Positions 50,466-59,094 of a stretch of 64,000 nucleotides of DNA are shown here, in pieces. The notes beneath the pieces were generated by a model. The model had not been told where the DNA came from. It worked only from the letters and a program-made list of their open reading frames with translations, and ran no database searches. Position 1 is the first letter of the stretch. Each line of letters starts with the position of its first letter. Origin of the DNA: CAZVKN01 sp964627035. GTDB lineage: Bacteria; Electryoneota; AABM5-125-24; Hatepunaeales; Hatepunaeaceae. Made by a program: the position numbers and the translations under genes. The stretch spans positions 32,633-96,632 of the forward strand of contig CAZVKN010000007.1 in the NCBI GenBank assembly GCA_964627035.1, given 5' to 3'.

Positions 50466-50585
50466 CTACTCTTCTTCCCTGAATTCCTCAGGACCAACAC
50501 CGCAAACAGGGCAGATATCAGGTGGAGTCTCTCCTTCATGCTGATAGCCGCATACCGAGCAGACCCAGGTTTTCTTTTCAGCCAT
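50466..50585 (-). CDS. Rubredoxin-like small iron protein
   Basis: 39 residues: WVCSVCGYQHEG near the start and DICPVCGVGPEEF near the end give the two CxxC knuckles of the rubredoxin-like domain seen at rubrerythrin C-termini. GAGGGGAT precedes ATG 50585, a strong ribosome-binding site. It may donate electrons to rubrerythrin or similar enzymes. It is shorter than a classical ~52-residue rubredoxin. Confidence 0.82.
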   Translation of the reverse strand: MAEKKTWVCSVCGYQHEGETPPDICPVCGVGPEEFREEE

Positions 50586-50609
50586 TTTATCCCCTCATCA
50601 AAGTTATGT

Positions 50610-51695
50610 TTATGGCAGCACCCAACATCCACTGACAGGAGCTGCATTGCTACCGGTTATTTGCGGTAATGTAATAGGAATCCGATCCTGACACAACGCT
50701 CCAAGTAGCGCCATCGCAACCGCTTCCCTATAAGTTGCCGGAATTCCGAAGTAATCGCTAAGCTCAATGGGAACATCCGACACAGACTCCAATTCTTTCA
50801 TCAATGCCCGATTATGAACAGCTCCTCCCGACACGATTATTCGCTTTGGATCGGAGACTTTAACAGAGTGCCAGACAGTATTGGCAATCGCAGCACACGC
50901 CGTACGCAGAATGTCGTTGGCAGCGTAATCATTGTGGTACTTATTGAACCAATCAATCGTTTCGTCGCCTGTTCCCAATGATCGCTTATCCCTCGCCTGA
51001 CCGGCCAGGATTTCAACCAGTGCCTGATATGGTGTGTCGGCATTCAATCCCGATGACGCAGCTTCTCCGTTATAGTCATACGGTTGTTTTAACAGTGATC
51101 GCGACAACCTGTCAAGCAGTTGATTGCAGACGCAGACATCACCTCCTCTGACCAGTGCCGGATCATCTGAGTTCGGTAGATGCGTGATATTGATGAAGCC
51201 ACCGAGGTTTATGACAGTACGATTCTCAATCGGTGAGCGGAATAGCATGTAATCAGTGATAGGAGTGATTGGAGCGCCTTCGCCTCCGCAAGCCAAATCT
51301 GCTGCGCGCAGGTCGTAAACGACCGGGACTTTAAGGTTGTGAGCAATGACAGCCGGATTGACAAGCTGCCAACTGACAGGTGGTTTATGGAACACAGTTT
51401 GACCGTGGACAGCGACAAGATCAATAGTGTCATCCTCGATCAACATCTGAATAGCATCGAGGTGTAAAAGTCCGAATTGACGGCTTAGGGATGCAATCTC
51501 TCCCGCTGACAACGGTTGTTGGGATGCGAGTTTACTTAATGGAGCAGCCAAATTACCAAGAGAGAAGCTGAGATAGTTTTGCACTTTCGTTTGAAGTGTC
51601 AACCCATGTCCTGTGACTTCGACCAGAGCGAGGTCAAGTGCATCGAGGCTCGTGCCGGTCATGCAGCCGACTATATACCTTCCATCCTCTTTCAA
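50610..51695 (-). CDS. anmK: Anhydro-N-acetylmuramic acid kinase
   Basis: 361 residues. The N-terminal GCMTGTSLDALDLAL is the ATP-binding signature, followed by AVHGQTVFHKPP and the catalytic region LRAADLACGGEGAPI. NRTVINLGGFINIT and the C-terminal IVSGGAVHNRALM complete the fold. It phosphorylates and opens anhydro-MurNAc in peptidoglycan recycling, in the cytoplasm. The start is a TTG at 51695 preceded by AGGTAGTG. Confidence 0.94.
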   Translation of the reverse strand: MKEDGRYIVGCMTGTSLDALDLALVEVTGHGLTLQTKVQNYLSFSLGNLAAPLSKLASQQPLSAGEIASLSRQFGLLHLDAIQMLIEDDTIDLVAVHGQTVFHKPPVSWQLVNPAVIAHNLKVPVVYDLRAADLACGGEGAPITPITDYMLFRSPIENRTVINLGGFINITHLPNSDDPALVRGGDVCVCNQLLDRLSRSLLKQPYDYNGEAASSGLNADTPYQALVEILAGQARDKRSLGTGDETIDWFNKYHNDYAANDILRTACAAIANTVWHSVKVSDPKRIIVSGGAVHNRALMKELESVSDVPIELSDYFGIPATYREAVAMALLGALCQDRIPITLPQITGSNAAPVSGCWVLP

Positions 51696-51731
51696 ATCAC
51701 TACCTGTTGAAATGATTTTTCTTCAATATAA

Positions 51732-52490
51732 CTAATTTTTCGCAGCAGCAAACAGTGTCCGGCTGAAAGGAAAGAAGGCGGGTGAAGATGTGTAGATTTT
51801 CTTCAGACGGATAAGGCATTCCACTTTAAGTTGATCCTGTAATTTAGGTGTCAACTTTTCCAGATACGGCACCATCGTAGTGCCTGAAATCCATTGCAGG
51901 ATCGCTTCAGCATCCTCAAGGATATGCGGATAAACTTTATCAAAAACGGTTATATTGCTTGCACCTTGTGCATGAAGGATTTCCGCATACCGATTGATGG
52001 GAAGAACCGGAAAGTTATATGTCCATCCGTCGAGTGCAGTCCTGAACGGTTCTTCACCTGCAAGTTTCTGAATTGTTTGCTGTGCCGGATTACGGTGGTT
52101 TGAGGGGGTCTGTATAACTAACTGTCCATCGTCATTTAACATTGAAAATAGACGTGGTATCAGCGATTCGTGATCCTCCACCCAATGTATAGCTGCATTG
52201 GAAAGGATCAGATCCCACTTACCTGAAACAGCCTCTATGCTGCTCAGTTCAAAGTGCACGTTAGACTGCTCCTTCTCAGCAGTCTTGTCAAGCATTTCAC
52301 CGGAATTATCAATCCCAAAAATATGGCTATCAGGAAGATAATCAGCGAGCTTAACTGTCAACTCTCCTGTCCCACAACCAAGGTCAATGACGCTCAATCC
52401 TGAGCGGATGTTTATTAGCTTAAGTAAATCGTTAAACGGTTCAAACCTCTGCTGTTTGAACTTCAGATAACGATCAGGTTCCCACGTCAT
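51732..52490 (-). CDS. SAM-dependent methyltransferase, Tam-like
   Basis: 252 residues. The start (WEPDRYLKFKQQRFEPFNDLL) and the SAM motif VIDLGCGTGELT, followed by LILSNAAIHWVEDHESL, are close to trans-aconitate 2-methyltransferase. BioC-type enzymes share the fold, so the substrate is not certain. It ends 37 bases before anmK and begins 12 bases after the threonine aldolase, suggesting a shared operon. Confidence 0.85.
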   Translation of the reverse strand: MTWEPDRYLKFKQQRFEPFNDLLKLINIRSGLSVIDLGCGTGELTVKLADYLPDSHIFGIDNSGEMLDKTAEKEQSNVHFELSSIEAVSGKWDLILSNAAIHWVEDHESLIPRLFSMLNDDGQLVIQTPSNHRNPAQQTIQKLAGEEPFRTALDGWTYNFPVLPINRYAEILHAQGASNITVFDKVYPHILEDAEAILQWISGTTMVPYLEKLTPKLQDQLKVECLIRLKKIYTSSPAFFPFSRTLFAAAKN

Positions 52491-52502
52491 TTCACATCAT
52501 CC

Positions 52503-53525
52503 TCACTTAAAACTTTTTCGCAACACTGCGATGGTTTTATCAATGTCATCATCATTCAAATCAAGATGCAGCACCATCCGACCTTTGGAGCCGAATTGAG
52601 TAATCAATATGTCTTGTTCAGCGAGAATATCAGCAACCTGTGCCCCTGTCAATCCAGCTGGGGAGCCATCGAAGATTACAATGTTCGTGTGTATAGCATC
52701 GAGATCAATGCTGAACGACTCCAACTCTGCAAATGTTTCTGCTAACCGCTTCGCACGACGGTGATCGTCAACCAGACGTTCTCTGTGATTTTCGATAGCA
52801 TACAGCCCGGCTGCTGCGATTATTCCTGCTTGACGCATGCCTCCTCCGAATCGCTTGCGATAGAGGTGAGCTTTGTCAATGAATTCCGCACTACCGGCAA
52901 CCAATGACCCAACCGGAGCACCGAGCCCTTTCGACAGGCATACATTAACAGAATCAAATGGCGCAGCCAACTCAGCTTCACTCATTCCGGTAGCCGCTGC
53001 AACGTTCCACAGCCTGGCACCATCGAGATGCAGTCCCAAACTCTGTTCATCGGCTAACTCTCGATAGCGTAAACATTCATCTTGAGGGACAATACAGCCA
53101 CCTGAACGGTTAGCACTATTCTCTACCCAGATCACTTTTGATGGTGGGAAGTGATGATCTGGCGGTCGGAGACGTTCCTTCACCTGATCAGCAGTATAGA
53201 CCCCACGCACACCCTGAATCGGCATCACCAGCACTCCCGACAACATCGCCGCTGCACCACTCTCAAAGTTCAGTACATGAGCACCCGCTTCGCAGTATAT
53301 CTCATCACCGGGCGTGGTGTGAACCGCTAAGGCAATCTGGTTAGCCATCGTACCTGACGGAACATAAAGTGCTGCTTCCTTACCGAGCAGGTCAGCTACA
53401 AATTCCTGGAGTCGGTTGACGGTCGGATCATCGCCGAATACGTCATCGCCGACTTCCGCTTCATACATCGCTCGTCGCATATTAGGTGTTGGGCGAGTTA
53501 CTGTGTCGCTACGTAGATCTATCAT
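52503..53525 (-). CDS. ltaE: Low-specificity L-threonine aldolase
   Basis: 340 residues. It begins MIDLRSDTVTRPTPNMRRAM, the family hallmark. The PLP lysine is in CLSKGLGAPVGS and the HLDGARLWN block supplies the cofactor aspartate. It cleaves L-threonine (and allo-threonine) to glycine and acetaldehyde. The 131-base gap before the next gene contains repeats only. Confidence 0.94.
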   Translation of the reverse strand: MIDLRSDTVTRPTPNMRRAMYEAEVGDDVFGDDPTVNRLQEFVADLLGKEAALYVPSGTMANQIALAVHTTPGDEIYCEAGAHVLNFESGAAAMLSGVLVMPIQGVRGVYTADQVKERLRPPDHHFPPSKVIWVENSANRSGGCIVPQDECLRYRELADEQSLGLHLDGARLWNVAAATGMSEAELAAPFDSVNVCLSKGLGAPVGSLVAGSAEFIDKAHLYRKRFGGGMRQAGIIAAAGLYAIENHRERLVDDHRRAKRLAETFAELESFSIDLDAIHTNIVIFDGSPAGLTGAQVADILAEQDILITQFGSKGRMVLHLDLNDDDIDKTIAVLRKSFK

Positions 53526-53526
53526 T

Positions 53527-53648
53527 GTGATTGTTGATTGTGTGATTTTAGTGATTCTTGATTTTGTGATTGAATGATTGTTGCAACTTTACCATTCCAG
53601 ACTTGACAAGGAATCCATCTGCTTAATCTGCTTAATCCGCTGAGAATC
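53527..53648. repeat. TGATT-rich direct repeat and half R4
   Basis: 53527-53580 is made of repeated GTGATTxTTGATT units. 53614-53648 (ATCTGCTTAATCTGCTTAATC) is the right half of R4. Confidence 0.6.
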
Positions 53649-53656
53649 AAACCTCC

Positions 53657-54538
53657 CTAATCCGCATCGTGGACAAGGCGGAAACCACTTTCAGAACCTC
53701 CGTCTTCGGGAAGGTCATAGCTTCGGTTTGCAGATCGACAATACGAGGCTGGATCATGATCATTAAATGAGCCACCACGTCGAATACGCCATTTACCTCC
53801 ACCTTCCCAGGCACTACCATCATCTGGAGCATTATTGTAATCATCACTATGATACCAGTCTTCACACCACTCCCACACATTGCCTGCTATGTCATGCAAA
53901 CCCCACGCATTGGGATGTTTCTGCCCAACATCATGTGTTTGACCGTTACTGTTACCATCATACCATGCGTATTCGTTTATTTCCGTATAATCAGGATCAT
54001 TCCCCCAATAAAAACGAGTATCAGTTTCCGCACGGCAGGCGTATTCCCACTCCGATTCCGATGGCAAACGAAAGGCATCATCCAGCTCTTCCTCAAATCT
54101 TTGAATGTCATTCCAAGAAGCCTGTTCCACAGGACGATTAGCTCCATCATAGTATGAAGGATTACCACCCATAACAGCCTCCCATTGACCCTAAGTTAAC
54201 TCATACTTATCCAACCAAAAGCCTTCTGCAAAAGTTACATCGTGTACTGGTCCCTCCTCATCCCATCGATTAATCTCATCGTCAGGGCTACCCATCATAA
54301 ACTCACCAGCAGGAATCCAAACCATGGTGGTCGTTACATCGTCAGTCAATTGAAACTCACGCTCATCACCGGCTTGCGGTCCTTCTTCCTCCTCAGTGAA
54401 CGTTATGCTGTCAATGTCAGCGAGATTGAATGATGCAGTCTCTCCGTCGTTGGTGTGAATCTGAATGATTTGAGCAGGTGAAGTTGCAACAACGAGTAGC
54501 AGCACAATCAAGCCCAGTATAGTTGATCTGAAATTCAT
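53657..54538 (-). pseudogene. Secreted SUMF1-fold protein interrupted by an in-frame TAG
   Basis: The reading frame spans 293 codons plus stop with one internal TAG at 54191-54193. Before it: signal peptide, a small HTNDGETASF domain and the start of the SUMF1/FGE fold (WIPAGEFMMGSP, FWLDKYELT). After it the fold continues at once (GQWEAVMGG, LPSESEWEYACRA, WGLHDIAGNVWEWCEDW, RRGGSF). KYELTQGQWEAVMG is the expected family sequence, so CAG has become TAG. Only one of the two FGE catalytic cysteines is matched (SYCRSANR), so this is not a true formylglycine-generating enzyme. It could be a recent pseudogene, a read-through gene or a sequencing error. Confidence 0.82.
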
Positions 54539-54560
54539 TGTAATATCTCCTTAATGTACA

Positions 54561-54638
54561 GTAGGGGCGTGATTCATCACGCCCGTTATGTGGATGTGTT
54601 GATTGGAACGGGCGTCATAAATGCTGCCCCTACCGTAG
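54561..54638. repeat. Complete R7 element
   Basis: GTAGGGGCGTGATTCATCAC to CATAAATGCTGCCCCTAC: long imperfect inverted repeat between two minus-strand genes. Its right end carries the TAG stop of the next gene (CTA at 54630-54632 on the plus strand). Confidence 0.8.
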
Positions 54639-55103
54639 TAACAACATTTTCTTTGTTTCAGCAGTTCCGTTGAATGACAGTTGATAAAAGTACATTCCGG
54701 CTGCCACCTTGATGCCGTTTGAGTTTTCACCGTTCCATTGGGTCTTGTATGAGCCGACGGTTTGGTGATCGGACAGAAGCGTTGTGATCTCCTTACCCGT
54801 CACGTCGTAGATGGTAATCTCGACATTACCGGGTTGGCTTAGCTCGTAACTGATATTGGTTGATGGATTGAACGGATTGGGATGATTGGACAGCAGTTTG
54901 AAACTGCTGATGATGTTGCTCAGCTTGTGTAGGTCTTTAACAGAAACGACTGAATCGAGGTTAAAATCAATAAATTCAATATCACCAATCTGAAACGGAA
55001 CAGATTCACCGTCAGTCGTGTGAACCCATAGTGTAGTCTCTGCCTTGACGCCGCCGCACAGCATGACAATCACAAGCAGAGCGATAAAATTCTTAGCATT
55101 CAT
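54630..55103 (-). CDS. Minimal T9SS cargo protein
   Basis: 157 residues: signal peptide (1-21), a ~35-residue domain (HTTDGESVPFQIGDIEFIDF) and a full T9SS type A sorting tail (HPNPFNPSTNISYEL, VTGKEITTLL, GMYFYQLS). The short domain resembles the N-terminus of the SUMF1-fold protein next door. Such a cargo has hardly any body other than the tail. The stop codon lies in repeat R7. Confidence 0.8.
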   Translation of the reverse strand: MNAKNFIALLVIVMLCGGVKAETTLWVHTTDGESVPFQIGDIEFIDFNLDSVVSVKDLHKLSNIISSFKLLSNHPNPFNPSTNISYELSQPGNVEITIYDVTGKEITTLLSDHQTVGSYKTQWNGENSNGIKVAAGMYFYQLSFNGTAETKKMLLLR

Positions 55104-55250
55104 AGGTATCTCCTGCGATGTATAACAATATGTATCATCAAAGTCTCAGTATCTGCATAATAGCAAATAATAGAGACTAATGCAACACAGACAACACCCA
55201 AAAAAAACAAGACCCACAAGCCTGTAAACACAAAACTTATGGGTCTTCTG

Positions 55251-55341
55251 CGGAGAGGGAGGGATTCGAACCCTCGGTGAAGCTATAAACCCCACACTCA
55301 CTTAGCAGGCGAGCGCATTCGACCAACTCTGCCACCTCTCC
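55251..55341 (-). tRNA. tRNA-Ser (anticodon GCU)
   Basis: 91 bases. On the minus strand it reads GGAGAGGTGGCAGAGTTGGT at the 5' end. The acceptor arm GGAGAGG pairs with CCTCTCC, the anticodon loop is CTGCTAA (anticodon GCT) in a CTCGC/GTGAG stem, a long variable arm is present as expected for serine, and the T-arm has GGTTCGAATCC. The 3' CCA is not encoded. It reads AGC/AGU codons. Confidence 0.95.
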
Positions 55342-55354
55342 AAAACGACAGTCA

Positions 55355-55505
55355 ATATAGTCAGAAAGTTGTCAAGTTGTCAAGTTGAAAAGCAAGAAAG
55401 TGAGGAAGTAAAAAAGTAAGAAAGATTGCGTAATTGTGGATAAAAACAGTTACTTTTTAACTTTCTGACCTGCAAACTTGCAAACCTGTCAACTTTCCAA
55501 CTATA
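55355..55505. repeat. R9 element, long copy
   Basis: GTCAGAAAGTTGTCAAGTTG at the left pairs with TAACTTTCTGACCTGCAAAC and CTTTCCAACT at the right. The gap 55342-55533 holds nothing else except the ribosome-binding site GGAGAG of the next gene. Confidence 0.65.
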
Positions 55506-55533
55506 ATACAGCACAATTAATCGGAGAGTTAAC

Positions 55534-56286
55534 ATGAAACATTACCATTGGCTTTTCTTTTTCCTTCCGATGATCATCCTGCAGATACCCGTTTACGCTC
55601 AGGATGCTACAGAAATCGTCCGTCGTGCAGATGAAAAAATGCGCGGATTAACGAGTTATGTTGAGATGACCATGGAGGTCGTCAGACCTGACTGGTCACG
55701 AAAAACCACAATGAAGAGCTGGTCAAAAGGAACTGATCTGGCGTTAATACTACTAACCGAACCTGCACGCGATAAGGGCACAGCCTTCTTAAAGAGAAAA
55801 ACCGAAGTATGGAACTGGTTGCCATCGGTTGAACAGGTCATCAAGATTCCTCCATCAATGATGATGCAATCGTGGATGGGTTCAGACTTTACCAATGATG
55901 ACTTAGTCAAACAATCGTCAATTGTGGTGGATTACACGCATAAGATTGTGGGTGATTCTACCATTGAAGGTCGGAGTTGTTACAAGATCGAGCTGATACC
56001 TAAGCCGGATGCACCTGTGGTGTGGGGGAAGGTGTTATTGTGGGTGTCTGAGGAGGATTATCTTGAGTTGCGAGTGGAGTTTTTCGATGAGGACGATGAG
56101 CTGGTCAACGTTATGACCGCATTATCAGTTAAAATGATGGGAGGACGGTTGATACCTTCTGTATTGACGATGATCCCGGTAGATAAACCGGAGCATAGGA
56201 CTGTTCTAACTTACCATCATGCTGAGTTTGATAAAAAGATTAAAGATTCGTTTTTCTCTGAACAAAATATGAAGCGAGTGAGATAA
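55534..56286 (+). CDS. LolA-like outer membrane lipoprotein-sorting protein
   Basis: 250 residues: signal peptide (1-22), then the open half-barrel pattern of LolA-like proteins (ATEIVRRADEKMRG, MTMEVVRPD, KRKTEVWNWLPSVEQVIKIP, SFFSEQNMKRVR). It is a periplasmic carrier for lipoproteins or other lipids. CGGAGAG precedes ATG 55534. FtsX-type permeases and an ATPase downstream make an export system likely. Confidence 0.85.
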   Translation: MKHYHWLFFFLPMIILQIPVYAQDATEIVRRADEKMRGLTSYVEMTMEVVRPDWSRKTTMKSWSKGTDLALILLTEPARDKGTAFLKRKTEVWNWLPSVEQVIKIPPSMMMQSWMGSDFTNDDLVKQSSIVVDYTHKIVGDSTIEGRSCYKIELIPKPDAPVVWGKVLLWVSEEDYLELRVEFFDEDDELVNVMTALSVKMMGGRLIPSVLTMIPVDKPEHRTVLTYHHAEFDKKIKDSFFSEQNMKRVR

Positions 56287-56291
56287 AATCT

Positions 56292-56397
56292 GTTTAGAGT
56301 ACACGCTTCAGCGTGGAAAGAGCAACCTGAAGGTTGAACTCTGAACTTATTCCTAAATCACTTAACTGTAGTTGTGGTTGTCCCAACCCCGACTACA
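56292..56397. repeat. Inverted R1 copy and short R3
   Basis: 56292-56346 is R1 with the ACGCTTCAGCGT palindrome on the left, i.e. the opposite orientation from the other copies. 56366-56397 (TGTAGTTGTGGTTGTCCCAA to CGACTACAG) is R3 lacking its second stem. Confidence 0.7.
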
Positions 56398-56422
56398 GTG
56401 TTCATTAATTCGTGGTCATACT

Positions 56423-57649
56423 ATGTCATTATATTTGTCCTTAGCCTGGCGCAACATCTGGCGCAATAAACGACGCAGTTGGATTTCAATTGCATCGGTA
56501 CTGTTTGCGGTTATCATCGCATTAGGGACGAGGTCAATGCAGCTCGGTTTTTATGCGCATTCCATCAACAATGTGGTCTCGTTTTTCACCGGATATATGC
56601 AGGTGCATACGGACGGTTACAATGAGAAACAATCATTAGACAAGAGTTTTGTTCTTACTGATTCCACCCTTTCAAATGTAAACCAGATCAAGCACATAAC
56701 CCTGACTGCACCAAGACTTGAGACCTTTGCTTTGATCTCTGCCGGGCAACTAACAGACGGTGCATTGGTAATAGGAATTGATCCGGAACAGGAGAACCAA
56801 CTCACAAATTTGAAAGAGAAGATAGTAGCCGGAAGATATCTGAATCCTGATGATGACGGTATCATGTTGGCGCAAGGAATGGCGGATCATTTGAAGCTTG
56901 GCGTTGGTGATACGGTAGTTGTGTTGGGTCAGGGATATCACGGAATTATGGCTGCGGGCAAATATCGGATCGTGGGAACGGTTAAATTTCCGCTGCCGGA
57001 ACTGAATACAATGATGTCATATATAACATTGTCGTCCGCCCAGCATCTGACCGGAGCTTATGATCGGATCACTTCGCTTGCGGTAATGATTGATAAGGCA
57101 AAGCACATGGAAATAACCGCTGATCAACTTCGATCTCAGTTGAGTGAAAAATATGAAGTCGTAACATGGAAGGATATGATGCCCGAGCTGGATCAGACAA
57201 TCGAGTTCGATAATGCAGGTGGCATTATAATGCTTTGGTTAATTTATATCGTGGTGGGATTTGGAATACTCGGTACGATTCTGATGATGACTATGGAAAG
57301 AGTGCGCGAGTTTGGAGTGCTGATGGCTGTCGGTATGAAACGGCTGTTTCTCAGTAGATTGATCTTTATTGAAAGCGTTATTCTTTCGCTGTTCGGTGCG
57401 ATATTGGGCATGATACTCGGAATACCGACCTTAATGTATATGCGCGAACACCCGATTAAGATCACCGGAGAAACAGCAGATATGATACTTGAGTACGGAT
57501 TTGAACCGATTATGCCGTTCATACTGGAACTGTCTATTTTTACCTCACAGACTCTGTCGGTGTTCATAATTGCTGTAATTGCCACTATCATTCCTATTTG
57601 GCGAGTATCGCGTCTCAATCCGGTTGATGCGATGAGGACAGGAGGATAA
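56423..57649 (+). CDS. FtsX/LolC-type ABC permease (first)
   Basis: 408 residues. The N-terminal WRNIWRNKRRSWISIASVLF begins the first helix, followed by a large periplasmic MacB-like domain and three C-terminal helices with GFGILGTILMMTMERVREFG. The tail IIPIWRVSRLNPVDAMRTG is the FtsX signature. It moves substrate out of the inner membrane using the ATPase at 61318. I choose ATG 56423; earlier in-frame starts lie in repeat R3. Confidence 0.9.
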   Translation: MSLYLSLAWRNIWRNKRRSWISIASVLFAVIIALGTRSMQLGFYAHSINNVVSFFTGYMQVHTDGYNEKQSLDKSFVLTDSTLSNVNQIKHITLTAPRLETFALISAGQLTDGALVIGIDPEQENQLTNLKEKIVAGRYLNPDDDGIMLAQGMADHLKLGVGDTVVVLGQGYHGIMAAGKYRIVGTVKFPLPELNTMMSYITLSSAQHLTGAYDRITSLAVMIDKAKHMEITADQLRSQLSEKYEVVTWKDMMPELDQTIEFDNAGGIIMLWLIYIVVGFGILGTILMMTMERVREFGVLMAVGMKRLFLSRLIFIESVILSLFGAILGMILGIPTLMYMREHPIKITGETADMILEYGFEPIMPFILELSIFTSQTLSVFIIAVIATIIPIWRVSRLNPVDAMRTGG

Positions 57650-57684
57650 TGTGGTTGAGACAAGGCAGATCAAACTAATGATAT

Positions 57685-57758
57685 TTAACCACGAAGTACA
57701 CGAAGATCACGAAGAAAGAAAAATAACTTCGTGTGCTTCGTGATCTTCGTGGTGGTAA
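57685..57758. repeat. R2 variant (AACCACGAAG ... CTTCGTGGT)
   Basis: TTTAACCACGAAGTACACG pairs with CTTCGTGATCTTCGTGGTGG. It lies between the two permease genes and is a CGAAG version of R2. Confidence 0.75.
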
Positions 57759-57786
57759 ATAAATCGAACATTTACGGATAAGTTCT

Positions 57787-59001
57787 ATGATTAATCTAAT
57801 TGCGTGGCGGAATGTGTGGCGCAACAAGATGCGCAGTGCGATCCTCATCGGAGCGATAGCGTTCGGTATCTGGGCGGGTGTGATGACTACCGGACTTATG
57901 ATGGGGTTTGCGGATCAGATGCTTCACAATGCGATTAAGACGCAACTATCACATATACAGATTCATGCTCCGACGTTCAGACTGCATAAGGAGATTCACA
58001 AAGTGATTCCTGATGGCAAGCAAATCGTTGAGGAGCTAAAGAAGGACGACCACATCAAACATGTGTCCGGTCGGGTGGTGGTTGCAGGAATGGCTTCATC
58101 CGCGTCCAACGGCAACGGTGTGATGATAACGGGTATCAATCCGGATGATGAGGCTAACATTAGCGACATCAGCAATGACATGATTGAAGGATCATACTTT
58201 AACAGCAAGAAACGCAATCCGATTGTGATCGGTGAGAAGCTGGCGAAGAAGCTGGATGTGCGACTCAAACAGAAGATCGTCCTGACCGGCCAGGGAATGG
58301 ACGGCAATATCGCTTCCGGTGCGTTTCGTATTGTCGGGCTATTCAAAACAGCATCCAGCGAATTTGACAAGCGGATGATCCTTGCGAAAAACCGTGATAT
58401 TGAACGTGTGTTTGGTGTTACGGGACAGATTCATGAAATTGCGATGATTGTGGACAAGATGGAAGATATTGACAGTACAGCAGTCAGATTGAAGGCTGAG
58501 TATCCGGATGTGGACGTTGAGTCATGGAAGCAGTTAGCCCCTGATATTGCAATGATGACCGGTATGACTGAACAGCAGATGGGATATTTTATGGCTATCA
58601 TTATGATTGCGCTGATATTCGGTATCACCAATACCATGCTGATGGGAGTGTTTGAGCGAATGCGTGAACTTGGAATGGTGATGGCACTGGGAATGAAGCA
58701 TGGCAAAGTGTTTGTTATGATTATGCTTGAAACGATATATCTCGCGATTGTGGGTGGATTTGTCGGTGTTGTCATTAGCGTGGCGTCAGTCGAGATTCTT
58801 AACCAGACCGGATTAGAACTGACAGTTGTGTCTGCATCTCTGGCGATGTACGGCGTCAGTGAGATTGTTTATCCGGTGGTTTATGTCAAGCATTATGTGT
58901 CAATTTTGATTATGGTTGGGGTAACTGCATTTCTGGCAGCGATCTATCCGGGGATCAAGGCGGTTAGGCTCAAGCCTGTGGAAGCAATTAGGACGTATTG
59001 A
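57787..59001 (+). CDS. FtsX/LolE-type ABC permease (second)
   Basis: 404 residues with the same plan as the preceding gene: N-terminal WRNVWRNKMRSAIL, a periplasmic domain, then ITNTMLMGVFERMRELGMVM and the end YPGIKAVRLKPVEAIRTY. The two form a likely heterodimer. No clear ribosome-binding site precedes ATG 57787. Confidence 0.9.
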   Translation: MINLIAWRNVWRNKMRSAILIGAIAFGIWAGVMTTGLMMGFADQMLHNAIKTQLSHIQIHAPTFRLHKEIHKVIPDGKQIVEELKKDDHIKHVSGRVVVAGMASSASNGNGVMITGINPDDEANISDISNDMIEGSYFNSKKRNPIVIGEKLAKKLDVRLKQKIVLTGQGMDGNIASGAFRIVGLFKTASSEFDKRMILAKNRDIERVFGVTGQIHEIAMIVDKMEDIDSTAVRLKAEYPDVDVESWKQLAPDIAMMTGMTEQQMGYFMAIIMIALIFGITNTMLMGVFERMRELGMVMALGMKHGKVFVMIMLETIYLAIVGGFVGVVISVASVEILNQTGLELTVVSASLAMYGVSEIVYPVVYVKHYVSILIMVGVTAFLAAIYPGIKAVRLKPVEAIRTY

Positions 59002-59006
59002 GAAGA

Positions 59007-59073
59007 TAAAACCACTAAGGCACCAAGACACGAAGGGAAGAAAAAACTTGATGCCTTTGTGTCTTGGCGGTTA
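59007..59073. repeat. R2 copy
   Basis: AAACCACTAAGGCACCAAGA pairs with TTTGTGTCTTGGCGGTTA around an A-rich loop. It ends just before the ribosome-binding site of the LVIVD gene. Confidence 0.75.
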
Positions 59074-59094
59074 ATGAATGATAGGAGGTTTAGT

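Noticed and set aside
53657..54538. True formylglycine-generating enzyme
   Set aside because: One of the two catalytic cysteines is missing, the frame is broken by TAG, and no sulfatase gene is nearby.
10115..56346. Dispersed repeats as a CRISPR or other array
   Set aside because: Copies are scattered singly between genes, differ in sequence and have no regular spacers; there are no cas genes.
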